Shown one piece after another: positions 21,217-34,251 of a DNA stretch of 64,000 bases. The notes beneath the pieces are model-generated. The model searched no databases, was not told the origin of the DNA, and saw nothing but the letters and a program-made list of their open reading frames with translations. Each line of letters starts with the position of its first letter. Position 1 is the stretch's first letter. The translations under genes were made by a program, and so were the position numbers. Source of the DNA: Floccularia luteovirens (lineage: Eukaryota; Basidiomycota; Agaricomycetes; Agaricales; Squamanitaceae); contig VSJF01000003.1 in NCBI GenBank assembly GCA_009739215.1, positions 1,674,001 through 1,738,000 of the forward strand. Direction: 5' to 3'.

Positions 21217-22693
21217 TGTTGAGCAGCACCTGTCACACACAGTGATAGGGAACTACCTTACCTGGGGTTCTTACTGTTGCTTAGAGGGCTGTGCTACTAA
21301 CTACTATCAAGTAATTGGACAAGGTATATTGATGTTACTATCTGTTCTTATATACATTATAGTCATGGCTGTGTAATACCTAATGTAGTTACTAGCATGT
21401 ATATAAAACATCTCATGTCTACTCTGGATAGAACATGAGTCATATATGTTCCATAACATAAGTCATATGCATGTCCATAGTAAGCTCTAGAATGCTCTAG
21501 ACCGTTGTGGGAAACCCCTACTACCTCGGAACGGATATGGTAAGCCTGAGACATAGTCTAAGCCTAACGCGCATCAGAGAACTTCCCCAACCAATCACAA
21601 CGCGAAGTGCAACATTTAGTAATTCTTATGCAATCAACTACCCAAATTTCATATTGCAAAGCCCCAGACGCCACAAATGCCCCGCTCAGGACACGCGCCC
21701 CCATTCTTAATTCCCGCAGCGCACTCTTCCAGACGCCACATAGCTTAATGAGGACCACACGGCCTGCTGATGCCATCAACCATCAACTTTAGCTCACAAG
21801 CCCCTTGGCCACCGCGTTTCCTAAAATTAGCTGGTAAAACCCCCGTATCAGCGCCATCACTTATCTGATCATCGGTCTTAATCGGGATTATCACGCGGAT
21901 TTGCCTTTCGGACCAAGAAAACAGCGCTCCTGCTAATATTAGTGCACAGGATCACAACTACCTTGGTCACGTGTGATGCGAGCGCACAGCAACACTCAGC
22001 CTTGCTGTGTTTCCGCAAGGCAGACCAGATGGCCCTCCAGCATTGTTTAGCCTTTCTTTCTCTTTTGTGAGTTTCACAATTCTATAACCAGTATAGCGCA
22101 TGTTCCTGGTGATGCCCCTTGCGATTTTTTTTACCATTACCATTTATTAAATTTAGTACATTTCTCCGATTACTTAGTACTCTTTCTGCAACGCCCGTAG
22201 ATATAAAAGATTGTAACTTAGATAGTGAAAAAAAAAAAAGTTTCTACGATCCCAATCAGTTAGCGTCTAAAATCTAAAAAACCACTCTCAACCTACATAT
22301 CCCTCACGCACCAAGCGCACCCACACTCCGCAAGATAACGTGCTCGCACACATCTAACTGTGCTCCTCTAACGCGGACTTCATCCGCATTCTTCCACACC
22401 TGCGTGCTACCACTGTGCACTCCGTCATTTAATCCATAAGTCCACTCCTTAAATACAACCACCTAAGTTCTCAACAAGGAACTTTCTTCAGAATTAGCAG
22501 ACGGACGCACTGCTCCCCATTAGGCTTCTGAGCCTGCTCGCACTTACCTTTCCTTCACTGTGTGTGTCATTACATCTTAGTCATTATACTAGTGTAACCT
22601 TATCTTATCTTATTAGGTCTACAACACATAACTAATGAGCACATGACTAATCACATGACTACTAATCTATCATGTGGAGTTGCTGTCACAACA
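21217..22693 (-). repeat. Enlarged family-E LTR (1477 bp) with TATAG duplication
   Basis: The plus strand starts TGTTGAGCAGCACC and ends GTTGCTGTCACAACA, as in the reverse family-E LTR at 20371-20699. The flanking 5 bases TATAG are identical at 21212-21216 and 22694-22698. Family-E-like sequence is found only at both ends (21217 to about 21505, and about 22602-22693). The middle is an unrelated block of about 1.1 kb, described separately. This was therefore an LTR that was itself enlarged. Confidence 0.8.
21506..22601. other. About 1.1 kb of unknown sequence inside a family-E LTR
   Basis: This block is visibly richer in G+C and CG dinucleotides (for example ACGCGCATCAG, GACGCACTGCTCCC) than the A+T-rich repeats around it. 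It begins TGTGGGAAACCCCTACTACC. It contains pyrimidine-rich runs and a TTAAATACA TATA-like word near 22451, and no convincing coding frame. It could be another LTR or non-autonomous insertion, or captured host DNA. I found no clear target duplication for it. Confidence 0.45.
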
Positions 22694-22820
22694 TATAGTG
22701 CCTTGCATAGTGCATCCTTATATAGTGCCTAACACTGCTTATCAGTGCTTGGGTATTATATTTATTAGAACAGCCAAAAGGCTATAATATTCCTTAGTAT
22801 TTAAGTAGATATATAACATG

Positions 22821-23405
22821 TGTTACTACTATGTATGTTGGTAATTTGTAATAGAGTGGATTTCTCTCTTGTGCACTTTTAATGTGTATGATACAATCCT
22901 TACATCTCAGATTGCTAGTCAGATTTCCCTAGTATAGTATTGGGAGATACCAATATACTGTTATTTAACTGCCACTAGTTGGGGCCTTCTTGAGGTCAGT
23001 TACAAGAGCAAGGTATTATAACCTTATCCGGATATGCACTTATCTCCCTGGACTTTAGGCTGCACACATAATATATTCCTGCCTTATTTATTACTTTCCT
23101 ATACACATTTGTATTCTGACTCATGCTTTGGTTCTTATGACTTAGATAGTCTTCCTAATGACTGGTAATAGCTTCTGTATGACTAGATACTGACTCATAG
23201 CTTACTGAGCAAGCATGCTATGGGTTATTATTAGAACTAGTGTACTTGTATTTAAGTAGTGCGAAACTACAGACAAGCCTCAGCTTGATCTTAGTTTTGA
23301 GTACCCTCTAATACAGGTGATTACTCTGTTACCTCAGTGACAACTAAGTGACTCTCCCTCCCCTGTCTAGGACAGCAGGATCATTGTATATAATGGCACA
23401 GTGTG
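22821..23405. repeat. Family-D LTR with its 3' two-thirds inverted
   Basis: Bases 22821 to about 23011 follow the 5' part of the LTR at 17371 in the same orientation (GCTAGTCAGATTTCCCTAG, GAGGTCAGTTACA). From about 23012 the match continues on the opposite strand, starting with the LTR's 3' end (reverse of AGTCCAGGGAGATA near 23047) and running back to the middle (reverse of ATTTACAATGATC near 23385). Both halves are in proper internal order, so this is one LTR with an internal inversion. Confidence 0.75.
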
Positions 23406-23498
23406 ACTCTTATCTTATCTGAGTCTACAACACATGACTGACAAGCATGTGACTAATCACATGACTCTAATCTATCACATGGAGTTGCTGTCGCAACA
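23406..23498 (-). repeat. Fragment of a family-E LTR end
   Basis: CTTATCTTATCTGAGTCTAC through GTTGCTGTCGCAACA repeats, with changes, the segment at about 22602-22693 in the same orientation. It marks the right boundary of the repeat block. The next 170 bases lead into the first host gene and show nothing recognisable. Confidence 0.65.
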
Positions 23499-23670
23499 GT
23501 GTAGTCACAATAGTAACATATAGCTAAATCAATCTCCGACAGATTGTTTTATGATCTAATCAATTCTTTTTCGGGTGATAATCACTCAATTTTCTTCACA
23601 GTGCAATGCTATAAACTTTCAGCTGTGCATAATACTTCACTTTCCACTGAACAATACTACCTCCATCGCT

Positions 23671-26024
23671 ATGCCAATACCCGTGAACAATGTTGTACAT
23701 ATTGGGCTCAGCGCACTTGAGATTGGTGGCTCTGTTTGTGGAATTCCATTCGTTGGAGCTGCAGCTATAATTCTTAGAGATATTGTGAGAGGATGCGAAG
23801 AAGTAGGAGTTCACAAGGTCAGAGCTACTTATTATTCAGATTCTGACTAAATTACGAGGTCAACACTAGAGAGATGCAAAGCGGATGGCGAATGATTGTG
23901 TACAGCTTGTCAATGCGATAAATGATAACGCAGGACAACTAGAAGGTACACCTTTACAACAAATGACAGATGAAGTGACAGCGTGCGTTACGAAGTAGTA
24001 CTTCATACAATCATGACCTGACAAATTTACGCACACACCAGCGTTCTGGAAAAAATACAGAAACGTGTCGTCAAGTGGTCGCGTTATAACCGGGTAACGA
24101 CATACTGTAAGATTATAAGTTTTTGTCTGTCAATCAATATTACAGATCCATGACAATACCATTGGCAGTAAGAAACGTGGAAATTGGGCAGGGCATGGTC
24201 CAGTGCAGAGCAGAATTAGAAACTGTTATACACAAATTCCAGGTGCGTCTTTACCTTGAATATATTTCGTTATGCCCTCTGACTTCCGATCGTTGCAAAG
24301 ATTACGTACGGTGCAACTTCACATTTTTATTTGTCTGCTAATATCAAGCCATAGCGCACAAATCGCATCACACCAATTTTCCCGAGAAACCAGGGATATC
24401 ATTCAGTTCAACAATGACGAGTCAAAGGATATCTTACTCGAAATTCTGATGAACACAAGAGAACTAAAAAGGGGCCTTGAAGGAAATCATTCGGGGCAAA
24501 ATGTAGCCAGGTCCATTATGGCAGCAGGACAAATGGTGACCCCTTTATATCCACATCGACTATCTGAATAGCCAACGACTGATATTTGTTAGGAGATGCG
24601 CAACCTAAGAGAGCATGCAGATGAACGAGGGAAACCAATAACGCTAAATGAAAGACCGTCCTCACCTACTTCGCACGCGGACAGGCAACGGTATCTACTA
24701 TTCCAACGTGGCCTTAGTGAACTCCACCGTATGACAGGAATCCCTCCGAGCATAAAGGTATTAGACGGGGAGATTAGGAAGCTCGATGACTTCGCAATTG
24801 CTGGTGGAACGTACAGTGACATATGGAAAGGAGTATGGCTGGAAGATGAAAAAGTTGCAATACGCGAAGAAATATAAATTCTTACTCATATACCTCTTTC
24901 CAGGTAGCCCTAAAAGCTCTTCGTAACGTGAAGGCGTCGGATCCAAGGGCTAAAAAAGTAAATTGACGTTCCTACATTATCCATGTCACTGCTGATTTGC
25001 TCATAGCGCTTCGAGCATGAGATTAACGTTTGGGCCGACTTGGTACATGAGCACATATTACCCTTCTACGGGATTGTTACAAATCAAGGGCAACACATAC
25101 ATACAGTATTAAACTCTCTACTGCAACTTTCATTCGAAGTGATTTACTAGAGACAGGTTTCTCCTTGGGAGGACAATGGAAATGTTCTTGAGTAAGAAAC
25201 CACTACCCACTTATATTCTGATCTTTCTAACTTTTAGTAGCTACGTTAAAGAATGTCCCACAGCTGACAAACGCCGACTGGTGATTATGTTACATCCATT
25301 CATGATTCAAGTAAACACTAAACATAACTATACATATGTGCACAGCTTGCTGGAGCAGCTCAAGGGCTCAAATATCTCCACTCACGGAACATCATTCATG
25401 GAAATGGTCAGTTCTTTTGGTAAACGGAAGCTATCTCATTTTTACTATCCTTGTGTACGCAGTTAAATGTGTATGTCGTTTCGTACCATCAAACATATGC
25501 ATCTAACCAGGGATCCTAGACCAATATTCTTGTATCAACAGCAGTGCGTCCATGTTAACCTGATGCATGTAACGTTTTCGAATTTCCTTCAGGGAAAGGC
25601 CCGAATATGCGATTTTGGCATGTCAAAAATAGTTGAAGCTGTCACTGAGAGAAGTGCATCTGTCACCCTTACGACTTGTGGAAGCGCAAGGTGGCTCGCT
25701 CCTGAGCTAATTAACGGGACAGTAACTTCACCGACTATGCCAGCTGACACATATTCGTTTGCGATGGCTATCCTTGAACTTATAACTGGTAAACACCCCT
25801 TCTCAAATTTAAAGCGGGAGCCGTCAGTAGTACACGCAATCATGGTGCTACGCAAGTCACCCTCACGTCCTGTCCAAAATGACATCCACCCCTGGTTAAA
25901 CGATAATTTGTGGGACCTGATGCAGGCGTGCTGGCATTGGGATCAGTTTTCCAGACCCTCCATGGAAGAAGTTGCTGCTCGTCTAGGGTCGATTGCAGAC
26001 ATTGACATAATCTCATCATCGTGA
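23671..26024 (+). CDS. TKL-type kinase with MLKL-like helical N-terminal domain
   Basis: It begins MPIPVNNVVHIGLSALEIGG. The N-terminal third is alpha-helical and is assembled from several exons (SVCGIPFVGAAAIILRDIV; RDAKRMANDCVQLVNAIND; VLEKIQKRVVKWSRYNR; VRNVEIGQGMVQCRAELE). It resembles the four-helix MLKL/HeLo-like adaptor domain found before kinases in many basidiomycete proteins. A linker leads to a kinase domain: DDFAIAGGTYSDIWKG glycine loop (near 24788), VALKALRNVK with the lysine, VHEHILPFYGI, LKYLHSRNIIHGN at the catalytic loop (near 25385), KARICDFGMSKI with DFG (near 25607), CGSARWLAPEL and DTYSFAMAILELITGK. The catalytic loop reads HGN where HRD or HGD is usual, and the exon joint there (about 25405-25545) does not close cleanly in frame, so this is either a pseudokinase or a damaged gene. 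Exon limits in the N-terminal part are approximate. Family members are thought to signal or act in cell death, but that is inference here. Confidence 0.75.
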
Positions 26025-26328
26025 GTACCAGTTCATTTCATTTGATGACAAGTTTACATAAAGAAATGCTGACAACTTCATCGACCCTTTATAAAATACA
26101 TAGATCTTCGTATTGAAACAATTGAGAGATTCTATCTGTGTTTCTGACAATGTTTATGTACACAAATCTAAAAGCCTTTGTTGGACGTTAGAGGTGCTCC
26201 TTAACATCTAACCCCATCAATCCTATCTCAACAAAATTACTCATCAATGTTCTTCAAACCAATCAAATTTTTCGTTGTCCTGTTCAAAAACAATCTTATC
26301 TGAAATGCAACTGAATTTTAAGCTGAAC

Positions 26329-26970
26329 TTACTCAACTGGAACACCTAACACATCGATACGATCGATTCTGGATTCTTCGCATTTTCCATGGTTACTCTG
26401 TACGAAAATCTACTGTAGTATGAGTATGAGCGAATAAGGACACTCTGAGATGTAACGGACATGTAAAGTATTGACAGCTTGAAATCGAACGTATCTCAAT
26501 GCAATTGGTGTACCGTTCTTGACCTCGTCTACCGAGACAGTCAGATTCTGAGCGATTTGGGGCTCATCTGCGTTCTCGACATCCTCGAACCCCAATGCTG
26601 TCCTGTTTACAACTAGTTTTAATTGAGAGGGTGCCCGATCTACATCCTGAGTTTGAATGACTATCGACTGGATGCGCACGCCCTGTATGAACTAGATATA
26701 TGTCAATAGTCCGTCAAACCTGTTAACCACACATGTTTGTGCCAGAGATGTACAAACTGGTAAACTTAAGAGTAGTTGTTCGTCGGAGTCGCTGAGAAGA
26801 TAATTATCGGATGTGTTTTTTGCCTTTCTGGAGACAATTGATTCGAATGTGTGATTAGGGGATTCATTGAGACAAGTAAGTTGAGAAAGGTCGAGAAATT
26901 GTAGGAGAGAGACCACAACGTCTTTAGAAGTATCGTTAGAGTTACTCGTATATGACTGATTAATTGACAT
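26329..26970 (-). CDS. PITH-domain protein (thioredoxin-like/proteasome-interacting)
   Basis: The protein is essentially one PITH domain, the C-terminal module of TXNL1, which binds the 26S proteasome lid. Exon 1 (26970 down) gives DLSQLTCLNESPNHTFES and LLSDSDEQLLLSLP. Exon 2 begins FIQGVRIQSIVIQTQ and includes LVVNRTALGFEDVENADEP and LRYVRFQAVNTLH. A short third exon ends the domain (IFVQSNHGKCEESRIDRID, then VLGVPVE and stop at 26329-26331). Both joins close in frame with GT/AG ends. No thioredoxin domain precedes it, so it resembles PITHD1-type proteins. It converges with the kinase gene, whose stop is 304 bp away; nothing is recognised in that gap. Confidence 0.88.
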
Positions 26971-27077
26971 GAGGAGCGATCCTGATCAAGAGTCAGGGAT
27001 TGAAATATGTATGTTGTGTATGTTGTATTTTACTTCCGAAGCTGAAGGCATAATTAAGTAACTCAACCACGTGAATC

Positions 27078-29277
27078 CTAGCAAATCACACATTCATCCT
27101 TCGCTTGTTGTCGAGTGGGTCGCGCAACGTTAGCTCGTTTATTACCCATACGTTTCATTTCTGTCAAGCGATTCATTGCACGTTTATTACCTTGTGCTAG
27201 AGACAAGATAGTCAGGTCGCTATATTCCTATACCAAATTCAAGACATACCTGCAGCTCGCATATACCAACGTTTTGCAAACTCTATGTCCTGTTTGATAC
27301 CAATACCAACTTCAGCGTAGTATCCCACTGCATATTCAGCCTTACTTAAACCCCTGTTAGCGGCACGACGGGCCCATAGATATGCTTCTGAGTCACTCTG
27401 CTTCAAGACACCTTCACTTCCTGTCAGATACCACCCACTCAGCGCAAGTTCTGCTTCTGCATCGCCCTTCTCCGCGGCTTTGGTGTACCAAGCAATGGAC
27501 CGTCGGGGATCGACCGGACAATTCAACGAGCCATATTCATAACATTGCCCCAATTTAAATTGAGCTTGAGAGTAGCCAAGTTGAGCAGCTTGCGTAAAGA
27601 GGCTCTTCGCGTATACGGGATCATACTGTATCAGCGTAGAGTTAGGCTGCTCATGTAGAAGGCCGAGTTCATGTAGTGCATGAGGGTTTTCTTCATCTGC
27701 TTGCTCTGCTGCTCGCTTCAGCCAACTAACAGCTTCTCGTGGATTCTTTTGCTCTCCTAGTGAGCCATGAAGTAAAATCATTCCAAGCTTATACATAGCA
27801 GGAGTGTCTCCTAACGATGCAGCTTTGCGGTAAAAGGCTGCAGCCCTAGGAGGTTCTCGTCTAGTCCCTGCGCCTATTTCATTGCAGACGGCGACACGAT
27901 ACGATGCAGCAGCATGATTCTGCTTTGCAGCCTGCAAGTAGAGATGATATGCTCGTTCATGATCAACCTGAAGCCCGAGAGCTCCTGTTCCGTAACAGTT
28001 CGCCAGAAAGAACTGGGCCTCATCATATGCTTCGCCTTGTGTTGCAAGCCGCCGAATAACTTTCAATGATTCTGTTATAAGGACTTCACTGTATTTCTTG
28101 GCGGATCTCTGATCTTTAGCAGCAGTTCGAATCTTTTTGGCGGCATCGATGAGATATTTGGCGTAGAGGAAATGAGCTTCAGGATCAGGATCGGCTTTAA
28201 TACGTTGACGGTACTGGTCAATATATGCCTTGGTGTATGGAGGCGCATTCAGGTCGATGGCTTTTGACTTGTGCGTTGAAGGAGCAACTGATGCAGAGGT
28301 CTCGGCGCGATTCATTGAAGGTCTAGGTTCAATTTCTTGAGATTCCTGCAGATACAAAGAAGACTGCTGCTGCGGGTATGACTGAAGTGACGACTGAGTT
28401 TGAGCACTGTATGCAGAGGATTGATTCGAAGATGATGACAGAAGACTATTGGTATCGTTAATGGTGTCTCCTATCCCTACATTCCCATGTGAGGGTAATG
28501 TGGGACGAGTGCCTAGGGAGGGGCCCATGCCTAGCACATCAGAAGCTGCTGCATACAAGTGATTATAGTCTCCAGGAGGAGCTTGCCAGTGTTGTTGGGG
28601 AGAGCGATAGAATTGCATAGAATTATTACTTTGAGGGGACTGATAAATACTTCCAGTATCTTCATATGACCACGATGATGCGCTGTTCTGGACCTTGTTC
28701 ATAGTGATGGCCAGGTACATGAAGTGCGCTGTCCGAAAGAGTATGAGTAGTATGCTGTTGATTTTCCGTGGGCTGGTGGTAACGAATGTAATTTCCCGAA
28801 GGGGGCAAAGTCATTGCATTCCTGGGATGGCCGATGGTACGTGGGCCAGATTGCGTGGATTGCATGGATAATGCAGATGTAGCCCGAGGGATAGGGTCTG
28901 ACTGGGTACTGGTGCCACGAGGCAATGGATCAGCTAGTGTCATGGAAGAAAATGCATTCAGCGCATCTGGCATGTCATTTGGATTTTCCGTGTATTGAGG
29001 CGGGTCCTGTAGGGGTATAGGAGTTGCAGATGGGTTTCTACCCGTAAAGTCTTTATGAGGACATAAGGATGAACCGCAATGAGGTATGAGTATCGATCCA
29101 TCTTGCTTAAAAGCAGACAATAATGTAGGCCTCACCAAGGGGCGCATCATAAGGAAGTCTATCATCCACTATTGTTTGCAAGCCTGGGGCCCAGTGCTGT
29201 GGCTCGTTCTGTGGGCCTCTGTAGTTGTCTGACGGATGCTGGTAAAAGCTGGAATCAAAATGTTGTGCGCTGGACAT
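27078..29277 (-). CDS. SKT5: SKT5/Chs4-type chitin synthase activator, Sel1 repeats, CAAX end
   Basis: Chs4/Skt5 proteins bind and activate chitin synthase at the plasma membrane and bud neck. The C-terminal half here is a string of Sel1-like TPR repeats: AKYLIDAAKKI, AQFFLANCYGTGALG, HLYLQAAKQNHAAASY, FYRKAASLGDTPAMYKLG, WLKRAAEQADEENPHAL, LFTQAAQLGYSQAQFKLG, WYTKAAEKGDAEAELAL, WARRAANRGLSKAEYAVG. A spliced last exon gives NKRAMNRLTEMKRMGNK and ends ...KDECVIC, stop at 27078-27080. CVIC is a CAAX-type prenylation signal, as known for yeast Chs4. The N-terminus is Ser/Gln/Pro-rich and disordered. I start at the ATG of MSSAQHFDSSFYQHP (29277). Joining the N-terminal blocks requires two very short introns of 34 nt (29102-29135 and probably 28640-28673), so that part is less certain. 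Confidence 0.88.
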
Positions 29278-29436
29278 GTTGGCCCGAGAATGAAGGGTTT
29301 AATAAGAAACTTCTGGTAAGCTTGAATTTCAAGATGTAACCAGGCTTTGGGTAAGGACGGTAAAGATGAAGGATTGTGGAATTCTCACAGTACATAAGTG
29401 AAGTACCATTTATAATACAAGTACTACAATATGTAC

Positions 29437-31738
29437 TCATACTTTTCCTATTTCATCCCACGACCACTGCTCAACTGTGCGCTCAATACGATGACGTTCA
29501 ATCCCATTCTTGTTTCGTTTAACCTTGACAACCACGTTCTGCCATGTATCCACCTGGGCTTCAGCACCTTCAGCACTCTCAAGACTGGTACCATCAAGCC
29601 AATCTTTCGTCCAAGTACCACTGTCGTCAGTCGCAAACGGTTTCGTAGCTCTAGTAGTCCGCCGACTTGCAGTCTCCTTCATTTCTGTAAAGCCATCCCA
29701 CGCTTTTGGTTTGAAATTTTTGAAACGTCCTGTTTGGCTCACGGTCTCGGAGTCAATTGGCTCCGTACGACGTCGCTTTGCTCCATTTGGTAGATAACCG
29801 ACACCATCTGCGGACTTTCGCATGCCAGCACCTTCACCATCACTGGAATAACCGCCAATCAGCCTCAGCCTCCAGCGTAGTTCTCTTGCCATAGATGCAG
29901 CATCTTTAACTCTGTCGGATGGTATCTGCTCCTTTACTTCCTTCTTAGCCTGTTCAGTCCCCTTTTCAATGATTCGAACCTCAGACACCAAGAATTCGGC
30001 AAGGTCGAGGAGTGAGGTTAATACCCGGCTCGGAATGTTTGAATCGGGATGAGCCTTGAGATCCCGCAGGAACTTGTCACCAACGTACCAGCAGAGTCTT
30101 AAAAAGAAGGGGGTAAGCCACAGTTTTGATAATGTTTATCAAACATGGACTGACTTGGAAAACATGGGAAATCGGAATTTTTTAGGGACCTGAGTTGCAA
30201 TTTCGATGTTTCTTACTCGAAGTTCTGAACCAATGTGTATCTATTAGTAGTATTATGATTTTTGTTTAAAATGATACATACGCGTTGAAACATTGTAAGA
30301 GTGCAAAAAGTTTCCACCGAAAACCAGGGTGTCAACAGGTGTGTACTTAAAGGCCTCATTCAAGGGAAGTTTACAATTATGAAAATTGAGACTCACGACC
30401 GCATGAATCCATCCGGTTGGGATTATCATTGTATTTCCCTCAGTTAAATCAACTCGATACACCTCGTCAACCATGTCTCCCAGCCACATGTGGTATTGAA
30501 GATCAGTGCCAGACCATTGTTCATAAGCAGCGAGGTTTGCACTCGTTGGTTTTATAAAGTAGAAAACCTATGATCACGATGTAAATGCCAAAATGGGCAT
30601 TGATGTAAGCTATAGATTACCTTTGAGCCATGTAGAATGTGATAATATACTGACGACCCGGCGAAGTCAATATGCCAATCCTGGAACGATTTCAGCGACC
30701 TTATTTCGGATACTCTTACAATTATAACGAACCGTCCACGCCATGGCTACACCCATGAGACAATATAGTTGGACTTTGGGATAAACATGCCCTTTCCCTT
30801 TTCTTGTGCTTGGCCAATAGTTTTCTACCCAATCCAAGTCCCTTACAATTTTTGGAGGTAGAATCATATCAGCAAGCTTAGTGCCCGATACCTCTAATGA
30901 TATGACATTTAGAATCTTCTCTCTTTTGGACGGTTCAAGATTGAAGTACTCCGCCCACTTCCCTAATGTCCATCCCGGAGCAGTTGACTGTGACGCGACA
31001 TCTGAGGTAGTGAGATTATGAAGTACACAAATGACGACACACATACCTATGACTTCAACGGGTGTTTGTTCACCGACCAACTTTACAACGTCTTGAACAG
31101 TGAAATCTTTTGGAGGCATTTTCATGCCCAAACCTTCAGGTTTTTCGATAATAATTGGTTCGGTAAAGGCTCCGTCCTCCTCATCCAACCACGAGAGATC
31201 CACCGCACTACCTTGCATATGTTTAAAAGGATGGGTCTTGATATCTTTGCCTTCTAGCATTCGTGTCCACCTGCTTGCATCCGAACCAAGTCCCGAATTC
31301 AATGTCGCATAATCTCTTCTCGCACGTTTTCTTGATGATTTACGAGCAGGGGCTTTGTTAGTTATAACTAAATTTGGATCTGCTTCCAGACAAGACTTGC
31401 AGTACCTGAATTACTATCTAGCAGACGGTCACATTTAGGAACAAGACCTGGCTTCACCATTTATCAATAATTTCAACATCTTCGCCATTTCCTGCACACC
31501 TCCAATGGTACCAGGTATTGCATACATCACAACGGATCCAATTTTCTTTCTCGAAGGAGCTCATTGTCTCAGTTTTGTCAGTTGAACAAGCAGGACACAT
31601 ATCGCCATTGCTGTACGATTGTGCAGGCTGAGTGGTTTCGGTGGGAGTCGGCTCTTGTGTGGTAGACCTAGATGACAACGGAGACAGTGATGGCTGGCGA
31701 ACACTGCTCCTGGTAGACCTCCTTTGCGCACGAGCCAT
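29437..31738 (-). CDS. JHD1: JmjC histone demethylase with PHD finger, JHD1/KDM2 type
   Basis: The protein is an Fe(II)/2-oxoglutarate-dependent histone lysine demethylase (H3K36 in known JHD1/KDM2 proteins) of the nucleus. Exon 1 starts [16 protein letters not shown] and contains a PHD finger ([10 protein letters not shown], then [16 protein letters not shown], with YCKSC in the next exon). A basic linker [10 protein letters not shown] follows. The JmjC region includes [30 protein letters not shown] and the iron ligands DWHIDFAG (HxD, near 30670) plus the distal His in [11 protein letters not shown] (near 30295). WIHAV lies between them. The C-terminal part is charged and contains nuclear-type basic runs (GAKRRRTE). 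About six introns were placed by eye; most join in frame. The last exon ends at a stop at 29437, though a GTATGAG donor-like site overlaps it, so a further exon is possible. Confidence 0.9.
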
Positions 31739-31935
31739 GATACAAGTGCCAGTGGTGGTCAGGCTAACAACTTAGGATATGCTATTACTTATGCAACAGG
31801 ATTCAACTGCGATTCATGATTGGTTCATGGTCAGGTGATTTCAATCACATGATGACTTACCAGCAATATCTCAAGCCCAAAGGTTTGTGCAGCTGAGTCG
31901 TGAAATATGCAAACTTTTGTCTTTCTGTTACAAAG
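31739..31935. promoter_or_regulatory. Divergent promoter between JHD1 and DDX41 genes
   Basis: Only 197 bp separate the two start codons. The sequence is moderately A+T-rich with a CCAAT-type ATTGGTTCATGG (near 31820). No other element is claimed. Confidence 0.45.

Positions 31936-34251
<2,316 letters not shown>

Larger units (their letters stand above)
21150..22820 (+). repeat. Probable 3' LTR of the old Copia relic, split by a nested LTR
   Basis: A TG start (TGTTGTAGGTAGTAATG) follows the purine-rich AAGAGGAAG at the end of pol. Bases 21150-21216 and 22694-22820 are brought together when the nested family-E LTR (21217-22693) and one TATAG copy are removed. The outer end of this LTR is uncertain because another damaged LTR begins near 22821. 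Confidence 0.5.

Noticed and set aside
25385..25545. A clean HRD catalytic loop in the MLKL-like kinase
   Set aside because: Several splice combinations were tried; none restores both the HGD/HRD aspartate and an unbroken frame, so the loop was left as ambiguous rather than forced.
29431..29797. Plus-strand open frames opposite the JHD1 C-terminal exon
   Set aside because: The minus-strand frame continues the demethylase tail with basic nuclear-type sequence; the plus-strand frames match nothing and overlap each other.
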